Assembly: GCA_013397435.1 (NCBI GenBank)
Contig: VZRG01000860.1
Coordinates: forward strand, 211,701-275,700
Direction of reading: 5' to 3'
Length of the DNA: 64,000 bases
Origin: Erythrocercus mccallii
Taxonomy: Eukaryota > Chordata > Aves > Passeriformes > Dicruridae
Both the position numbers and the translations under genes were made by a program. Of this stretch, positions 40,801 through 50,200 are shown piece by piece. Every line of letters starts with the position of its first letter. Within the stretch, counting starts at the first letter, position 1. The notes below the pieces were generated by a model that saw only the letters and a program-made list of their open reading frames with translations, was not told the origin of the DNA and did not search any database.

Positions 40801-43800
40801 ACATTTCTTCATGGTATGTTAGAGTATTTGAAGAAGAACAAAATTTTTCCAGCCCTCCCTGTTTCAACATTTGCCAAAGTCATCAACAGAAGTATATGCT
40901 TGCCACAGTCCAATAGGAGTGAAATAAATTCCCCTTTCTTGGTTAAGGATAGAAAAGGAACTTAACATACATAAATGAACTGATATCTTCCCTTCACAAA
41001 GGCACATCTGAGCCTCCAGAGCAAAAAACGTCTGTAAACTTTTAATACCTAAAGATTATTTCCTGCTTGCCTTTAAGCCCTTGCTTCTCCAGCAAATACA
41101 CACAGTTCAAAGGTGCTATGCCAAGTTTACTAATACACACAAAGAAGTATTTAACCAAGGTGTTAGTGGAATTCTCAATTCATCACCAGCAACAAGCTGT
41201 GCCCTTCACCAGCACAACACTCAGAGAGCTGGGGGATACACAGAGGTGTTTTTTAACAAAGGAAGAGAAAGCACAAAGCCAATTGGACATTTTCTTGGCT
41301 TTTTATTATCACTCTTAAATAAATGGTTACCACAGGTTTGTTTGAGGGTTTTTTTCCCTTTCAAACCACTCATAAATAAAACATTTCAGCCTGTAGCTCT
41401 TTACAAAGGTAATAGCAAGATCAAGGATGCTTCCCCCTGGAATCTTCCACTTCCCTGGAATCTGTTGAATGAGCAAGTATAAACCTTTGATTTCTTCACA
41501 ACTGTGCATGTTACAGGCAGAGTAATGGCATTCTGCTACATTTAATTTAAAGAGAAACTCTAACATTTTCAGAATTTTACTAAAAAATCACTGGACTCAA
41601 TAAACTTTTTGGGTGCTACTTTTTCCCTGAGACCAAAAGAAAACATAATGTGCAATTCCGTCTCAACGTGATGCCTTAAAGATGCCAACTCACAATGCTG
41701 GTCTCAGAGGAAAAGGAATGGCTTGATCAAAACAGACCACATCACAGAGCACTACTCTGCACAACTAGAAATGCATGTGGCAAACTTCCTCACAGAAAAA
41801 TACTCCATAAAATTGAAACCTGGATCCCAGGCATCACATGCCAAAGAAAGAAATGTTGCACTAATGCTCATTTTTTCCCTTGACTTACAAAAAGCCTCCA
41901 CTGCTTGAGCCTTCTTTCTGAAGGTGTTCTCTCTGTAAACGTATTTTGTTTTTCTGCCATCAGACTGTGAAGTCAGGCTTTAGTGTGCCTCTCTCCAATA
42001 GCCTTCAAATTAATTATTTTTAATATCTTTGGTACAGCTGACTACACACAAACTTGGCCAGTTTCTGTGCGTGCCTCCCACAGGCTCTAGAATAACCAGC
42101 CACTCGGGCTGTTCAAGTCTTACTTTCTGCATTCCTGGTCTCAATTTTCAACTTCAGACTACTCCCAGCATGATTTAAATTATATTATAAAGCTCATGTT
42201 CAGATCAACTTCAGTAAACATGAACAACTTGGGTTAAAACATTCAGGAAGTCATAAAATTTGGTATGCAGGAATCTTTTCAAGGTTCTCAAAAATAGGTT
42301 ACAGTAAGATATTATGAAATGATTTTAAAACAGCTCATAAAAACCTCATTTTCTGATTTGCTCTCAACGGGGTCACATTAGTGTCACTAATAAATACATG
42401 TATTTGCCTTTTCTTTTCTGTCATGCAGAAACAGATAAATCTCATTTAAGCATGAGCAGTGAGGAATCTGGAAAATCATAAAGCTTTCCAACAAACCTTA
42501 AGGCCTCCTCATCATTGCTGTAATCCACCCACTGTCTTTTCTGAAAACCTTGTTCTAGCACAAGCATTTTACTGATTTAAAACAACCTGCAGAAACATCA
42601 GGAAGAGCAAAGTGAGCCAGGGCATATTAACACGTACTGTACTCAGCAAACATCTGTAATAGAAGCACATTGTATTGCTCTGTTTTCAGCTGGGAACCAA
42701 GAGGATGAAATTGGTTGCCCTGAGTACATGATCCACAAGGAAAAGGGGAACAAATTGTCCACACCTCTTGTCTGGGAAAGGGCATTTCGGGCACATCCCT
42801 AGATTAAAACAGACAAAAGAAAGGGAATGGGAGAAAACAGGGCTTCACAGGCTGGAGTTAGCACTCACCTAGCAATATTTCACTACTCACGATATTTATA
42901 CTGAGCCTGGGTAAAAAGAGATGGGCTTTTAACACTCTCTCAGTCATTATTCCAGTGTATGGAATCTATTTGTAATTCTGCTAAGGCTGCATCAATACTC
43001 TGCTCTCTTCATAAGCTGCTCAGTGATGCTAATGCCAGAGACTTTTCAAATAAACTTGTATTTTGTGCTAAATGCACTGATAGTGCTTTAAGCCAGATGT
43101 CAAATACAAGCTTTTTTTATACAGTGCAATAACAGTCCTTCTTCCACCTCTAACCACAGAAAGGAAAAAAAGTAAGAAACGAGTCCTCTCCTCAGTGTTA
43201 AAGAGGACTAAGTGTGCATTCAATAGAAACTGCTTGGCTGAGGAAAAAAAAAGAAAAAAAGAAATTCTGCTCAAAGAACTACAGCAGCAAATGAAGATTA
43301 CAAAGAGAGAACAGAGGCACCAGAAAGAAGGCATTTTTAGCAAGTTGGAAATGTTACTGCCAGTGTTTTTCAGTCAGTGTAATCTCAACTGGCAAACTCA
43401 GATTTTACTTCAGGCACACACAGGTACAACAGGAGCTAGGACGGGTTATGTATCTAATTACAAGAACTAGTGTATAAACTGCTGTTCCTGCCTAATGCAT
43501 ACAGAAAATAAAATGCTGCCCACAGCACCAGGCTTCTATTTTGCTAAAGACCTCACACCTACTCATTGCATTAAAAACTGCTAAAATTTTAAAACTTTGC
43601 TTATATAATTTGCCAGATGCCAACAGAAGTGTCACACCAGGAAATTCATATTACAGCAGAAGGAAGCCATAAGCTGGTACCTGTTCATCAGCATAAATCA
43701 GTATCTCTGTAACTTACAATCGGCTTCCCAATTCAAATTATTTTAATTTTTTAAATTATTTTCACGTGTTTTAATGTATTTGTATTTGGCTTGACTGGAT

Positions 43801-46800
43801 GTTTTTTCACACTTGATTAGAAACCATCATTTGCTTTTTATTGAGATTTAAAGAAGTCAATCCTCCTCCACCCAGGCAGCATAATTTAAAAGTACTAAAT
43901 CTCACTACAGGATCGTTACGCTATGAAACAAGATAGAAAAGCTTTGTTACAGTAAAACTTAACTCTGATAACACTTTTTGCGAGGTGTGATGCCACTTTA
44001 CTCACTTCCCACATGAGCCTGCAGTCTGTGTTCTCATCCAGTTCCTGTGGCATTCGCTTCTCCCCTGCAAAGGGGCCAAACTTTTCACCCTAAGGAATAA
44101 TTACAAAAGAAAAAGAATCAGTCGGGGGAAAAAAGAAAAGGGCTAGTGAATCACCAGACTCCAGCAGAGGAGTCAATTTTAGCTTCAAACAGAAAAGGAG
44201 AGTTTTCCTTTACTGTCCTACTATATGCCAAGAAGGTGCACATCCTTGAGGGTTCAACTTGAATCTCATTCCCATTCTTCTCATACTTTGAAGAATCTCA
44301 TAAAACCATACCTTCCCTCTGCATGCTTATTTCTCCTTTGGGAAGCAGGATTTTTCTTTATCTTAAATAAGACTGAATTCCACAAGGAAAATTTCTTACA
44401 TTTCTTATAAAATTTTCAGGAAGCACCTTGCATCAGGCATCCAACTAAAACAAGGAACTTGGCAAGCACCACGTTTACATTAGATTTATTTGTGAGATTC
44501 TTTGCAACGCTACTTTTTGAAGTGCCAGAAATCAAAAGACTGAATAACTGAGGGCTTGATCATATAGAGAGGTTTATTTAAAAATGTAAGGGAGTATGCA
44601 CGTGCTTATGAATTAATTTGAGCCTTCATAAACAAAATTAAAATGTTCTACCACCTGCTAGTCATAATACCCGCTGTGAAAGCATCCAGTGATATGTTCT
44701 TCCAAAAGCACTTAGCATCAGGGTTTTTTCCTGCACAGACATCACAGGAGCAGTGGGGCAAAATAATTAAATAGGACTTTTTTCTTCCACAGGCCCAACT
44801 TCCCCACACACACACTGCCTTGTCCCTGTTTGCAGGGACATTCCCTAAAACCTGGAATGTAGGATGTTGTGTTCCTTCAGGCAGCATTCAGATTCAAAAG
44901 CACTTACACTTTCAAGCATTACAAATTTTAGGTATATATTGAAAAGCAACCTTGGTGTTTTAAAAACAACAGTATTTTGGTTAAAAAAAGTATTGATCTT
45001 GTCCACATATGCCTTCCTCCAGGCACATTCCATATTCCCAGCAATAGTCTGCTACATGCTTTCCTTCTTGCTTAGTTTTTACAGATTGCCTACAGGTAAA
45101 GAGAAAAAAGTGGAATGGAAAACATCCAGAACTGTTCCTCTTGGAAATAATTTTTTTTTATTAAAAAACAAACAACTAGTATTTAAAATTCAACCTGAAG
45201 TGGTAATAAACAAAGGAAAAGAAAACCAGCATTGCAGACTGAGGCAACAGAACTGAGGGACAAATTTATAAATGTGCACAAAGAACATTTCACTACAAGG
45301 AACAGCAAAGCAGAAGGTAAAAACACAAGAACGGCAGAAGTCAGCAACTGGAACCCAGAGCAACAAAGGAGCCAAACAGGCAGTGACAGTAAAAACTGGC
45401 ACTCTGGGGCTTTGTATCCTTACTTCTCATTGATTTCCATACCATCTTTCATCGTTTTGCTGATAATGTCAGAGTTCCTCCCTTGCCAGTTTTTCAAATC
45501 CTACAATTTAATACTCAGGTTGAAACTTTCTCCTTCTCTTACCTCATCAGCAAAGAAGGTGGAAAGAGGTAAATACAGCTCTATATGTACAGCATCTACA
45601 GTGTTAATTTCACTGAAGCTCATAGCACCGCTAGGATGAAGCACAGGAATAGCTCAGAGCAAGAAACACCACACAACATTCCCATCTCAGTACTCCAAAC
45701 CAGAAAAATCTCTACTGCAATATTCAAGTATTCAAGACCTCCTGGAAGCTAAAAACAACGGCAAAAGCAACATGTCCACATCTGAACACAGAGTAAACAT
45801 TACATAACCTGCAGGTAATGCAGATTTCTAAGCACTTTTTATGGCTTCTAAATTTGGGGGGACCAAAACCTGATGTCTTGGGCCATGGGGATAAGTGCAA
45901 TTATTTGTTTAGCCTTTCAGACCATCTTCTTCATATATTCATATATATATATATATATATATATATAACACACGTTATTTCTGGTTAATAAACATGCTGT
46001 TATATGCTAACATATATGAATCAAAAACATACTTAAAACCTCAACTTCCCCTCTGATCAATACAAGCAAGGCATACAACACAGTCTGAAGGCAGAGAAAT
46101 TATTCAGTACATAAAAGCATATTTTTCCAATGCCGAAAAAACTATTTTCAAGTCGTTTCCAAAAAAGCAGCAGTGACTAATCTTACAGTTGCAGCAAAAC
46201 ACTGAGAAATGCAATGGCTCTCTGATGATTACACCAAGAGCCTCATCATGCAGATGCTATGCAGCCTGAGGCCAGCTCATGGAAAACAGAAGGTACACAG
46301 GAATCACAGCTTTGTTAAGGTAACAAAACAAAAAGTTTCCAAGTTTTATGATTACAGACAAAATCATGAAAGCCCCGCACGCCTGAAGGTGCACAAGCAG
46401 ATGGTAGGCAGCAGAAGTTCAGAATGTATTATTACCAAAACTTTGCTTAATAGCAGAATTTTCAGAGGCCTTCACAACACTTGTAAAGCTGGTACTGCAA
46501 TTTCTGATTATAAGATCATCCTGGTTTTTTCTTTTACTTTCAGTTCAGACATCTGCAATTGTGTGACAGCAACAGAGAGAAAACAGTGCAGTATTTCCTA
46601 CCCAGCATCTTAGGTCTTACTTAACAATAATGTGTCACATTCAACACCTCCTCCCAATCCCAAAGCTCCATGGAATTAACTTAACAGCTATAAGCTACTC
46701 TTTATCACAGCCCAGATGTGTGGTACTTCTACCTCATTACTAGACAGGGGAACAAGTTAAGAGCACTTCAGGTGTGAACTTTCTTTCCATGGAGAGTAAC

Positions 46801-48417
46801 ACAGAGTCTGTGTCTGATGTACCTACCACCTGTGTCATTTACACACCCACCCTTCTCCCAGCAGAGAACATGGTACTTAGGTCTCCAACAAATTTTAGGA
46901 GTATGTTTTAATAAACCACAGGGCAACTCAAGAGTTGGTTCCTCTGCCTGTTCTTCTGACCAGGGCTTTGCGCACCACAGCTGTGTGTGCTACCAGGACA
47001 GAAGACTCACTGCCAAAGGACAGGTCTGTAACAAACACTGTCACCAGACACTCCTAACACGAACAGATCCTACAACAGCCTCTGCCTTTACCTTCTGCAG
47101 TCTAGACCAAGTACACGTCAAACTTGCAACACTTCTTCTAGGTGCTTGCACAGCTCTGACCTCACACACTTTTGTCTGCTTGTATGAAGTTCACAAATAA
47201 GGTGGAATAATTCAGGCAGGAAAATGCTCTATTTGTCCCAGCAAGCAGCTCTAACGGTTCAATTGTCATCAGTGTAAAGGACGGAAGCTCAGAGCCCCAC
47301 AGCTCTGAATTGGGCATGCTGATTCTCATGAATTTTGCTCCAGAGCTCACTCACAGTACGAGGATTAACAAATGCTAATTTGTTTACAACCTTCCTTGCT
47401 GTGTGAACACACAAAATTTTCAAATCAAACTTCAGTAGAGAAGTTTTAAAGAATTAAACAAATCGATATGAACTTGTTCCCCTTCCAGCCCCCCCTTAAC
47501 ATTCAGAGATATTTTAAAAATATGAGACCTCCATCCCATCGTGTCTACGTCCCGTTGAGATACTACTGAAAAATTAGGAAAAAAAATCAGAGGCAAAACG
47601 AGGACAAAGATAGAAAGGGAAACGTACAAAACACAGAAAAGGGTATCCTAATGATGAGTTCACAGTTTTGGTATGCCTTCATGTGTCCTAACAAGCCACC
47701 TGGACAGTCTCAGCTGGAATTTCATATGATCAAGAGACTTCCAATTACGAGGTGTGAAGAAGAAGCATCACCTGGTTGGGGTACGAGACTCAGTTTAGCT
47801 GAATGACATCGTTCAGGGGCCCGGCTTTATTACGCCGAAAGAGGTCATTACACCATGGTCCCGCCGAGCCCGGGGAGCCGTGCGGAAGGTGACAGGAGCC
47901 CGGGAGCTGCGGGCGGCCCCCGCTCCCCTCAGAGCGCGGACCCTCAGGGAGGCGGCGCCGCTCGGGGGAGCTCTGCCCTCACAACTGTGCCAGACACACA
48001 AACCAAGTTGTTTTTTTTTTTAATTAATTAATTTTAAAAAAAAATCACAAAACGGGGAAAATAAAATTCCTCAGAGGAAATCCTCCGCCGGCCCCCGCGC
48101 CCCTTCCTGCCTGAGGCGGCAGCGCCCCGGGAGACTCCTCGTACCGGGAGGGGGGAGCGGGCGGGCGGTGCCTCCCGTGAGCAGAGGGAGCCCGGGCGGG
48201 CACAGCGCGGCTGAGGCGAACTTGGAGCGGGGCAGAGGGGCGGGAGAGCCGCCCAGCTCCCCGGTGATACGTGGCAGCCGCTCCCCGCCGGGCCGGGCCA
48301 GGCCGTTCCCCCGCCATCACCCACCTTCTTCACTCTGCGGGCCGTGTAGAGCCCCATCCCGTCCTGCACCCGGGACGACTTCAGGGCGAACCTATCCGGC
48401 ACGTACATGCCCAGCAT
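3950..48417 (-). CDS. PRDM5: PRDM5, PR-domain zinc finger protein 5 (14 of about 16 coding exons, 3' end outside window)
   Basis: This is the gene-level entry. Joining the fourteen exons listed separately gives 1629 nt, exactly 543 codons from the ATG, with no stop. Residues 1 to about 125 form the PR (SET-related) domain. Residues about 128-160 are an acidic, low-complexity linker. Residues 171-541 hold thirteen zinc fingers, with first cysteines at 171, 203, 238, 266, 299, 324, 352, 380, 408, 436, 465, 493 and 521. Fingers 2 and 3 end in Cys instead of the final His. The order and the linker residues match vertebrate PRDM5 as I remember it. Known role: a nuclear sequence-specific regulator that recruits histone methyltransferase and deacetylase partners and controls collagen and other matrix genes; human loss causes brittle cornea syndrome. 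The last three fingers and the stop are expected left of base 1. The identification is very secure; exact exon edges are inferred from splice consensus plus frame. Confidence 0.97.
7355..7370. other. Assembly gap (16 N)
   Basis: A run of 16 N, directly followed by a TA-rich low-complexity stretch that probably caused the break. Confidence 0.99.
7391..7425. repeat. TA-rich simple repeat
   Basis: Interrupted TA dinucleotide run (ATATATATATATTATATATATATAT pattern) starting 20 bases after the N gap. Confidence 0.85.
10901..10948. repeat. 20-bp direct repeat with 8-A spacer
   Basis: The 20-mer GTAATAAATAAAAAACAGAC occurs at 10901-10920 and again, identical, at 10929-10948, separated by eight A. 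This is a recent small tandem duplication with a 28-bp unit. Confidence 0.9.
15373..15466 (-). CDS. PRDM5: PRDM5 coding exon 13 (end of finger 11, finger 12)
   Basis: Starts THTGEKEKIC, the first TGEK-type linker of the array. Finger 12 is C493, C496, H509, H513. The acceptor is CATGTAG and the donor ACAG|GTATTT, phase 1. Length is 94 nt, the same as exon 11. Confidence 0.96.
15467..16953 (-). other. PRDM5: PRDM5 intron 12
   Basis: Ordinary AT-rich intron of 1487 nt with GTGAGT at its 5' end and GTAG at its 3' end. Open frames inside it on both strands show no family signature. Confidence 0.8.
16954..17114 (-). CDS. PRDM5: PRDM5 coding exon 12 (finger 10, most of finger 11)
   Basis: Encodes the end of Ser430 through Lys483. 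Finger 10 is C436, C439, H452, H457 with four residues between the histidines, and is followed by the DGHKKYKC spacer. Finger 11 is C465, C468, H481 with its last His (485) in exon 13. The acceptor is TGTTAG and the donor AAA|GTGAGT. Length is 161 nt. Confidence 0.96.
17115..18137 (-). other. PRDM5: PRDM5 intron 11
   Basis: 1023-nt AT-rich intron; nothing recognised inside. Confidence 0.8.
18138..18231 (-). CDS. PRDM5: PRDM5 coding exon 11 (end of finger 8, finger 9)
   Basis: Starts THSEERPFQC, supplying His400 of finger 8 and the linker. Finger 9 is C408, C411, H424, H428. The acceptor is CCATAG, with a poor pyrimidine tract. The donor is AACA|GTAAGT, phase 1, a near-perfect consensus. Length is 94 nt. 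Confidence 0.95.
18622..18654. repeat. Short tandem duplication
   Basis: AGTTAAGTTTTAA is repeated in tandem with a one- or two-base difference between copies. Confidence 0.75.
22561..22600. repeat. Short tandem repeat, CAGTCTATTTTT unit
   Basis: Three to four imperfect copies of a 10-12 bp unit (GTCTATTTTT with CA or C joints). Confidence 0.8.
22789..22853. repeat. A-rich low-complexity stretch
   Basis: A-rich run with scattered C and T in PRDM5 intron 10; no associated retrocopy recognised. Confidence 0.7.
23106..23263 (-). CDS. PRDM5: PRDM5 coding exon 10 (fingers 7 and 8)
   Basis: Encodes residues 346-398. Finger 7 is C352, C355, H368, H372. Finger 8 is C380, C383, H396, with its last His (400) in exon 11. 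They are joined by the canonical-like linker SEDKPY. The acceptor is TTCTGCAG and the donor AAG|GTAAAG, phase 0. Length is 158 nt. Confidence 0.96.
23264..24529 (-). other. PRDM5: PRDM5 intron 9
   Basis: 1266-nt intron with a somewhat more GC-rich middle (about 23980-24120) that opens chance reading frames on both strands. No repeat family or gene recognised. Confidence 0.8.
24530..24614 (-). CDS. PRDM5: PRDM5 coding exon 9 (finger 6)
   Basis: Encodes residues 318-345 plus one base of codon 346. It starts VHEIFECQEC. Finger 6 is C324, C327, H340, H344, with QLKRHMITH on the helix side. The acceptor is TTTTTCAG and the donor TCAG|GTAACG, phase 1. Length is 85 nt. Confidence 0.96.
24615..27655 (-). 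other. PRDM5: PRDM5 intron 8
   Basis: 3041-nt intron. A T-rich stretch near 26230-26400 gives a hydrophobic chance frame. Nothing else recognised. Confidence 0.8.
27656..27735 (-). CDS. PRDM5: PRDM5 coding exon 8 (finger 5)
   Basis: Encodes the end of codon 291 through Lys317. Finger 5 ligands C299, C302 and H315 are here; its last His (319) opens the next exon. The acceptor has a good pyrimidine tract ending TTTCAG, and the donor is AAG|GTCAGT, phase 0. The finger carries CSSAANL in the helix-start region, where Phe is replaced by Cys (NKKCSS). Confidence 0.95.
27736..29488 (-). other. PRDM5: PRDM5 intron 7
   Basis: 1753-nt AT-rich intron; nothing recognised inside. Confidence 0.8.
29489..29610 (-). 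CDS. PRDM5: PRDM5 coding exon 7 (end of finger 3, finger 4)
   Basis: Completes Ser250 and encodes residues 251-290 plus one base of codon 291. Finger 3 finishes YEQHKEAC, with Cys258 replacing the last His. Finger 4 is C266, C271, H284, H289 with four residues between the cysteines. The acceptor is CATGTAG and the donor AGTG|GTAAGA. The 267-nt intron before this exon is the shortest in the gene. Confidence 0.94.
29878..29970 (-). CDS. PRDM5: PRDM5 coding exon 6 (end of finger 2, start of finger 3)
   Basis: Begins with the T that completes His219 and continues VLQC, so finger 2 ends in Cys223, a C2HC finger. It then encodes a serine-rich spacer and the first cysteine pair of finger 3 (C238, C241), ending in the middle of a Ser codon. 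The acceptor is CTCTTAG. The donor is AG|GTTTTG, a legal but weak site, chosen because it keeps frame with exon 7. Length is 93 nt. Confidence 0.9.
29971..30719 (-). other. PRDM5: PRDM5 intron 5
   Basis: 749-nt AT-rich intron with a degenerate TA-rich run at about 30181-30215. Confidence 0.8.
30720..30894 (-). CDS. PRDM5: PRDM5 coding exon 5 (zinc fingers 1 and 2)
   Basis: Completes codon 161 and encodes residues to the first two bases of codon 219. Finger 1 uses C171, C174, H187 and H192 (four residues between the histidines). Finger 2 starts at C203 and C206 and runs through ALQRH, with its last ligand in exon 6. The acceptor is ATGCAG and the donor CA|GTGAGT. The two fingers are joined by an atypical linker (HQKPSEEKEF), not the TGEKP type. 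Confidence 0.95.
30895..31628 (-). other. PRDM5: PRDM5 intron 4
   Basis: 734-nt intron. In its first part exon 4 stays open for another 23 codons past the donor, so intron retention would add a short basic tail before a stop at about 31560. Confidence 0.75.
31629..31809 (-). CDS. PRDM5: PRDM5 coding exon 4 (end of PR domain, acidic linker)
   Basis: Encodes residues 101-160 plus the first base of codon 161. It starts EGENIFYLAVEDI and ends GEKIA. The PR domain closes at the LLIGY segment and is followed by SDM, eight consecutive Glu, and a second acidic patch (HEDED). The acceptor is GCAACAG. The donor is chosen as GCAC|GTGAGC (phase 1) because it alone joins exon 5 in frame; alternatives at AT|GTAAAA and AGG|GTAACT farther in do not fit. 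The linker after the PR domain is expected to vary between species. Confidence 0.92.
31702..31725 (-). repeat. PRDM5: Trinucleotide (GAG/GAA) repeat coding eight Glu
   Basis: Eight consecutive Glu codons in exon 4 (two GAA, five GAG, one GAA), just after the PR domain. A codon repeat of this kind can vary in length without breaking frame. Confidence 0.95.
32178..32192. other. Assembly gap (15 N)
   Basis: A run of 15 N within PRDM5 intron 3; neighbouring sequence is unremarkable. Confidence 0.99.
33681..33709. repeat. Perfect 10-bp inverted repeat
   Basis: ATTTGTTTGG at 33681-33690 and its exact complement CCAAACAAAT at 33700-33709 with a 9-base loop, in PRDM5 intron 3. Confidence 0.85.
35935..36030 (+). 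mobile_element. Possible older CR1-like scrap
   Basis: GCAGTGGAACTCATTACCAGA followed by a GGATAAATTCA block resembles the 3' part of older sauropsid CR1 subfamilies. It is short and diverged, so this rests on pattern memory only. Confidence 0.35.
36325..36354. repeat. 14-bp direct repeat
   Basis: TTACCAGTGGAATT occurs twice, at 36325-36338 and 36341-36354. Confidence 0.85.
36828..36950 (-). CDS. PRDM5: PRDM5 coding exon 3 (PR domain)
   Basis: Encodes residues 60-100 (VRGSKGEVLY through NLAAIQ) and includes the NWLRFVHEA segment conserved in PR/SET-like domains. The acceptor is TTTCAG and the donor CAG|GTAGAT. It is 123 nt, phase 0 on both sides. Exons 2 and 3 together are a frame-preserving cassette of 207 nt, which would allow an isoform with a damaged PR domain. 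Confidence 0.96.
37870..38036 (+). mobile_element. CR1 3'-end fragment in PRDM5 intron 2
   Basis: The segment reads through the hallmark CR1 3' stretch: CCCATCCCTGGGAGTGTTCAA, then GATGGGGCCCTGAGCAACCTG, a CTGGCAGGGGGGCTGGAA block, TCTTTAAGGTGC and finally CAAACCATTCTGTGATACTG, the decayed 3' octamer tail. It is about 165 bp, severely 5'-truncated, and inserted antisense to PRDM5. Confidence 0.88.
38815..38845. repeat. Short tandem duplication
   Basis: CAGAAGAGTTCAGGAA occurs twice in immediate succession, a local slippage-type duplication. Confidence 0.8.
40070..40103. repeat. Short tandem duplication
   Basis: GAAAAACAAAAGCATT is present twice almost adjacent. Confidence 0.8.
44006..44089 (-). 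CDS. PRDM5: PRDM5 coding exon 2 (PR domain)
   Basis: Encodes residues 32-59, starting GEKFGPFAGEKRMP and ending RLMWE. The acceptor is TCCTTAG and the donor GAA|GTGAGT. It is 84 nt with phase 0 on both sides, so skipping it would preserve the reading frame while removing the core of the PR domain. The FGPFAGEK segment is characteristic of PR domains. Confidence 0.95.
44090..48324 (-). other. PRDM5: PRDM5 intron 1
   Basis: 4235-nt intron. Its 5' 500 nt lie in the CpG island, interrupted by a T/A-rich run at about 48008-48045. A TA dinucleotide microsatellite lies at 45941-45967. Otherwise AT-rich and featureless. Confidence 0.8.
45941..45967. repeat. TA dinucleotide microsatellite
   Basis: About thirteen uninterrupted AT/TA units in PRDM5 intron 1; likely length-polymorphic. 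Confidence 0.9.
48325..48417 (-). CDS. PRDM5: PRDM5 coding exon 1 (start codon)
   Basis: Encodes residues 1-31, beginning MLGMYVPDRF and ending in ARRVKK, the N-terminal edge of the PR domain. The ATG (48415-48417 on the complement) follows a run of A, giving A at -3. The donor reads AAG|GTGGGT, phase 0. The exon lies inside the CpG island, as expected for the 5' end of a broadly expressed gene. No in-frame upstream alternative start fits the family. Confidence 0.96.
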
Positions 48418-48584
48418 TTTTGCACCGAACTCGCGCCCCGCTGCCTGCTACCGGGGAGAAGGAAGAGGCTTACGGGGGACTTCCATCCCACCGGGAGCGG
48501 CGAGATGTCCGGGGGAGGGGGCAGGAAGAGGGGCTGGATGCGGGGCTCTCCCGGCTCCTGAGGGGAGGGGCCAGGCCGCGCCAC

Positions 48585-48596
48585 GGGGCGGGGCGG
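48585..48596 (+). promoter_or_regulatory. Tandem GC box (Sp1/KLF type)
   Basis: The sequence GGGGCGGGGCGG contains two overlapping GC boxes about 170 bp upstream of the PRDM5 ATG. This is a common element of TATA-less CpG-island promoters; occupancy is inferred only. Confidence 0.55.
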
Positions 48597-48643
48597 CCGC
48601 AGGGGGCGCGCGCGCCCGGCGGGGCAGTGGCGGGAGCGGCGCC

Positions 48644-48651
48644 ATGGCGGC
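48644..48651 (+). promoter_or_regulatory. YY1-type core motif
   Basis: ATGGCGGC, the core of the YY1 consensus, sits about 230 bp upstream of the ATG in the CpG island. YY1 sites commonly lie just downstream of a transcription start and are strand-oriented. On the plus strand this one would suit a rightward transcript. Confidence 0.35.
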
Positions 48652-50200
48652 GGCGTGAGGGGAGTGAGGGGAGGAGAGAGCCCCGCTCGCGTTTATCCCC
48701 CTTTCCTTTTGTGTTCCACCAAGGCGTGAGGGCAGCTTCGCTTCGAAACCAAATAATTCTTCACTTTCGGGGGTTGCGTTCGGGGGAATGCGGATCTAAA
48801 GGCAGAAATTGAACATCCTTACAAACACGCAAACGTGAGTTTTTGTCTAAAAACCCCCAAACATTCTGTATATTCTTACAACATACCTAGCAAAGGCGTG
48901 GTTTTCTGAGTAAAACTACACACAGTGTAGTCGAACGGGGAGGAAAAGTTCGACTTCAACAGCCTACTAACATCACAGCAGTACTTTCACAAAACTACAA
49001 TATACATTATAAATACACATTACATATACGCACAGTATACATCGGCCTTCTTCTAGAAAGCTGAATAGCTTTCTTGGAGATTTTCCTTGACATCATACTC
49101 GTTGTTCTCTAAACTGAAGTGGTGGTGTAGCTAGAAAAGGGGTTTGGTTATATCTGACTATGGAATTAAAACTAAGTATGAAGGCATGCGAGGCAAGCAG
49201 AAGGAAAAGGAAGAAAGGGGGGAAAAAACTATTCATAGGCATCATTTAAAATTGTGCTGCTAATAATAATAATTAAACCACTGGAGCGTAACAACGTCTT
49301 TTCTCTCTACCTCTTTTTATGTTAACAGAGGTATAAATAGTAGACATTAAATATTAAAAGCTCGTAGTTTTCCCTCAAAGCATTAGAAAAATTCTGTGTT
49401 GGTGTCATTTGGAAGGAATGATACGAATGTCCCAAATTTTAGTTACCATATGCCAGGGAACAGATCATCATGAAAGTGCTTTGGATCGGTTGCATTCCTG
49501 CCCATCCATAGGTGGACATTTAGGGAAAAATTAAGTTTAAAAATCAGGTCTAGCTGAACATGAAACTCCCTTTGACTATTTTTTTATTCCTTTATCCATT
49601 TGCACACAATGGCTTTTTGTGCTTAGCATCTATGGTGTTGTAGTTTAGCTATCATAAAGCTTTATAAAAAAATATCTTTACAAAGATGATGTATATTTCC
49701 ACCAACACGCATTTATATACAGAGAAGTTTATATAATACCACATGATATTCAATATATGAGCAAATGCTCTGGTAAATTTGATGAGGCTCTTAATTTTAC
49801 AAGAAAAAAGGATGAAAGGCTACAACAACATGGTTGAAAGAATAATTTTGGGAATGAAAACACACCAGACCCACAGATTTCACACCTTGATTGATAGCCT
49901 AGACACTGACTACTAATTTATAATTTATAAAAATGGAGCATCTAAATTTATATAAATAAGAATTTTACCATCTCAAAAACAAATAAATTGAACGGAGAGG
50001 AAATAAGTTGCCTGGGGTAATTGCTTCAGTTTTACGACTAAGAGCAAAATTTAACTATTCTTTTAATTAAGATCTAGTTCTAAAGCTTCCACATGTGTAA
50101 TTGAACGTACATAATATTTTTGGAACCAGAACACTTCCTTGATTGGATGCCTTTCTTAATATATATCAGATTAAAATGCTGGCATTATTTTCCCTGTCTC

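Larger units (their letters stand above)
36951..44005 (-). other. PRDM5: PRDM5 intron 2
   Basis: 7055-nt intron. It contains a clear CR1 3'-end fragment at about 37870-38036 on the plus strand (antisense to the gene) and small direct repeats at 38815-38845 and 40070-40103. A purine-rich patch at about 43240-43340 gives a Lys/Glu-rich chance frame. Confidence 0.8.
47810..48680. promoter_or_regulatory. PRDM5: CpG-island promoter and 5' UTR region of PRDM5
   Basis: A sharp jump in GC and CpG content compared with the AT-rich flanks, covering the start of intron 1, exon 1, the 5' UTR and the sequence upstream. Visible sites include a tandem GC box (GGGGCGGGGCGG) at 48585-48596, an alternating CG run near 48607-48616, and an ATGGCGGC core of the YY1 type at 48644-48651. 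No TATA box is evident at a suitable distance from the ATG. The transcription start cannot be fixed from sequence; it is expected some tens to about two hundred bases to the right of 48417. CpG-island promoters often fire in both directions. Confidence 0.85.

Noticed and set aside
48168..48812. 214-codon plus-strand open frame through the CpG island
   Set aside because: It is antisense to PRDM5 exon 1, is dominated by Gly, Arg, Pro and Ala, and is matched by open frames in other frames and on the other strand. GC-rich DNA lacks stop codons, so length is not evidence here.
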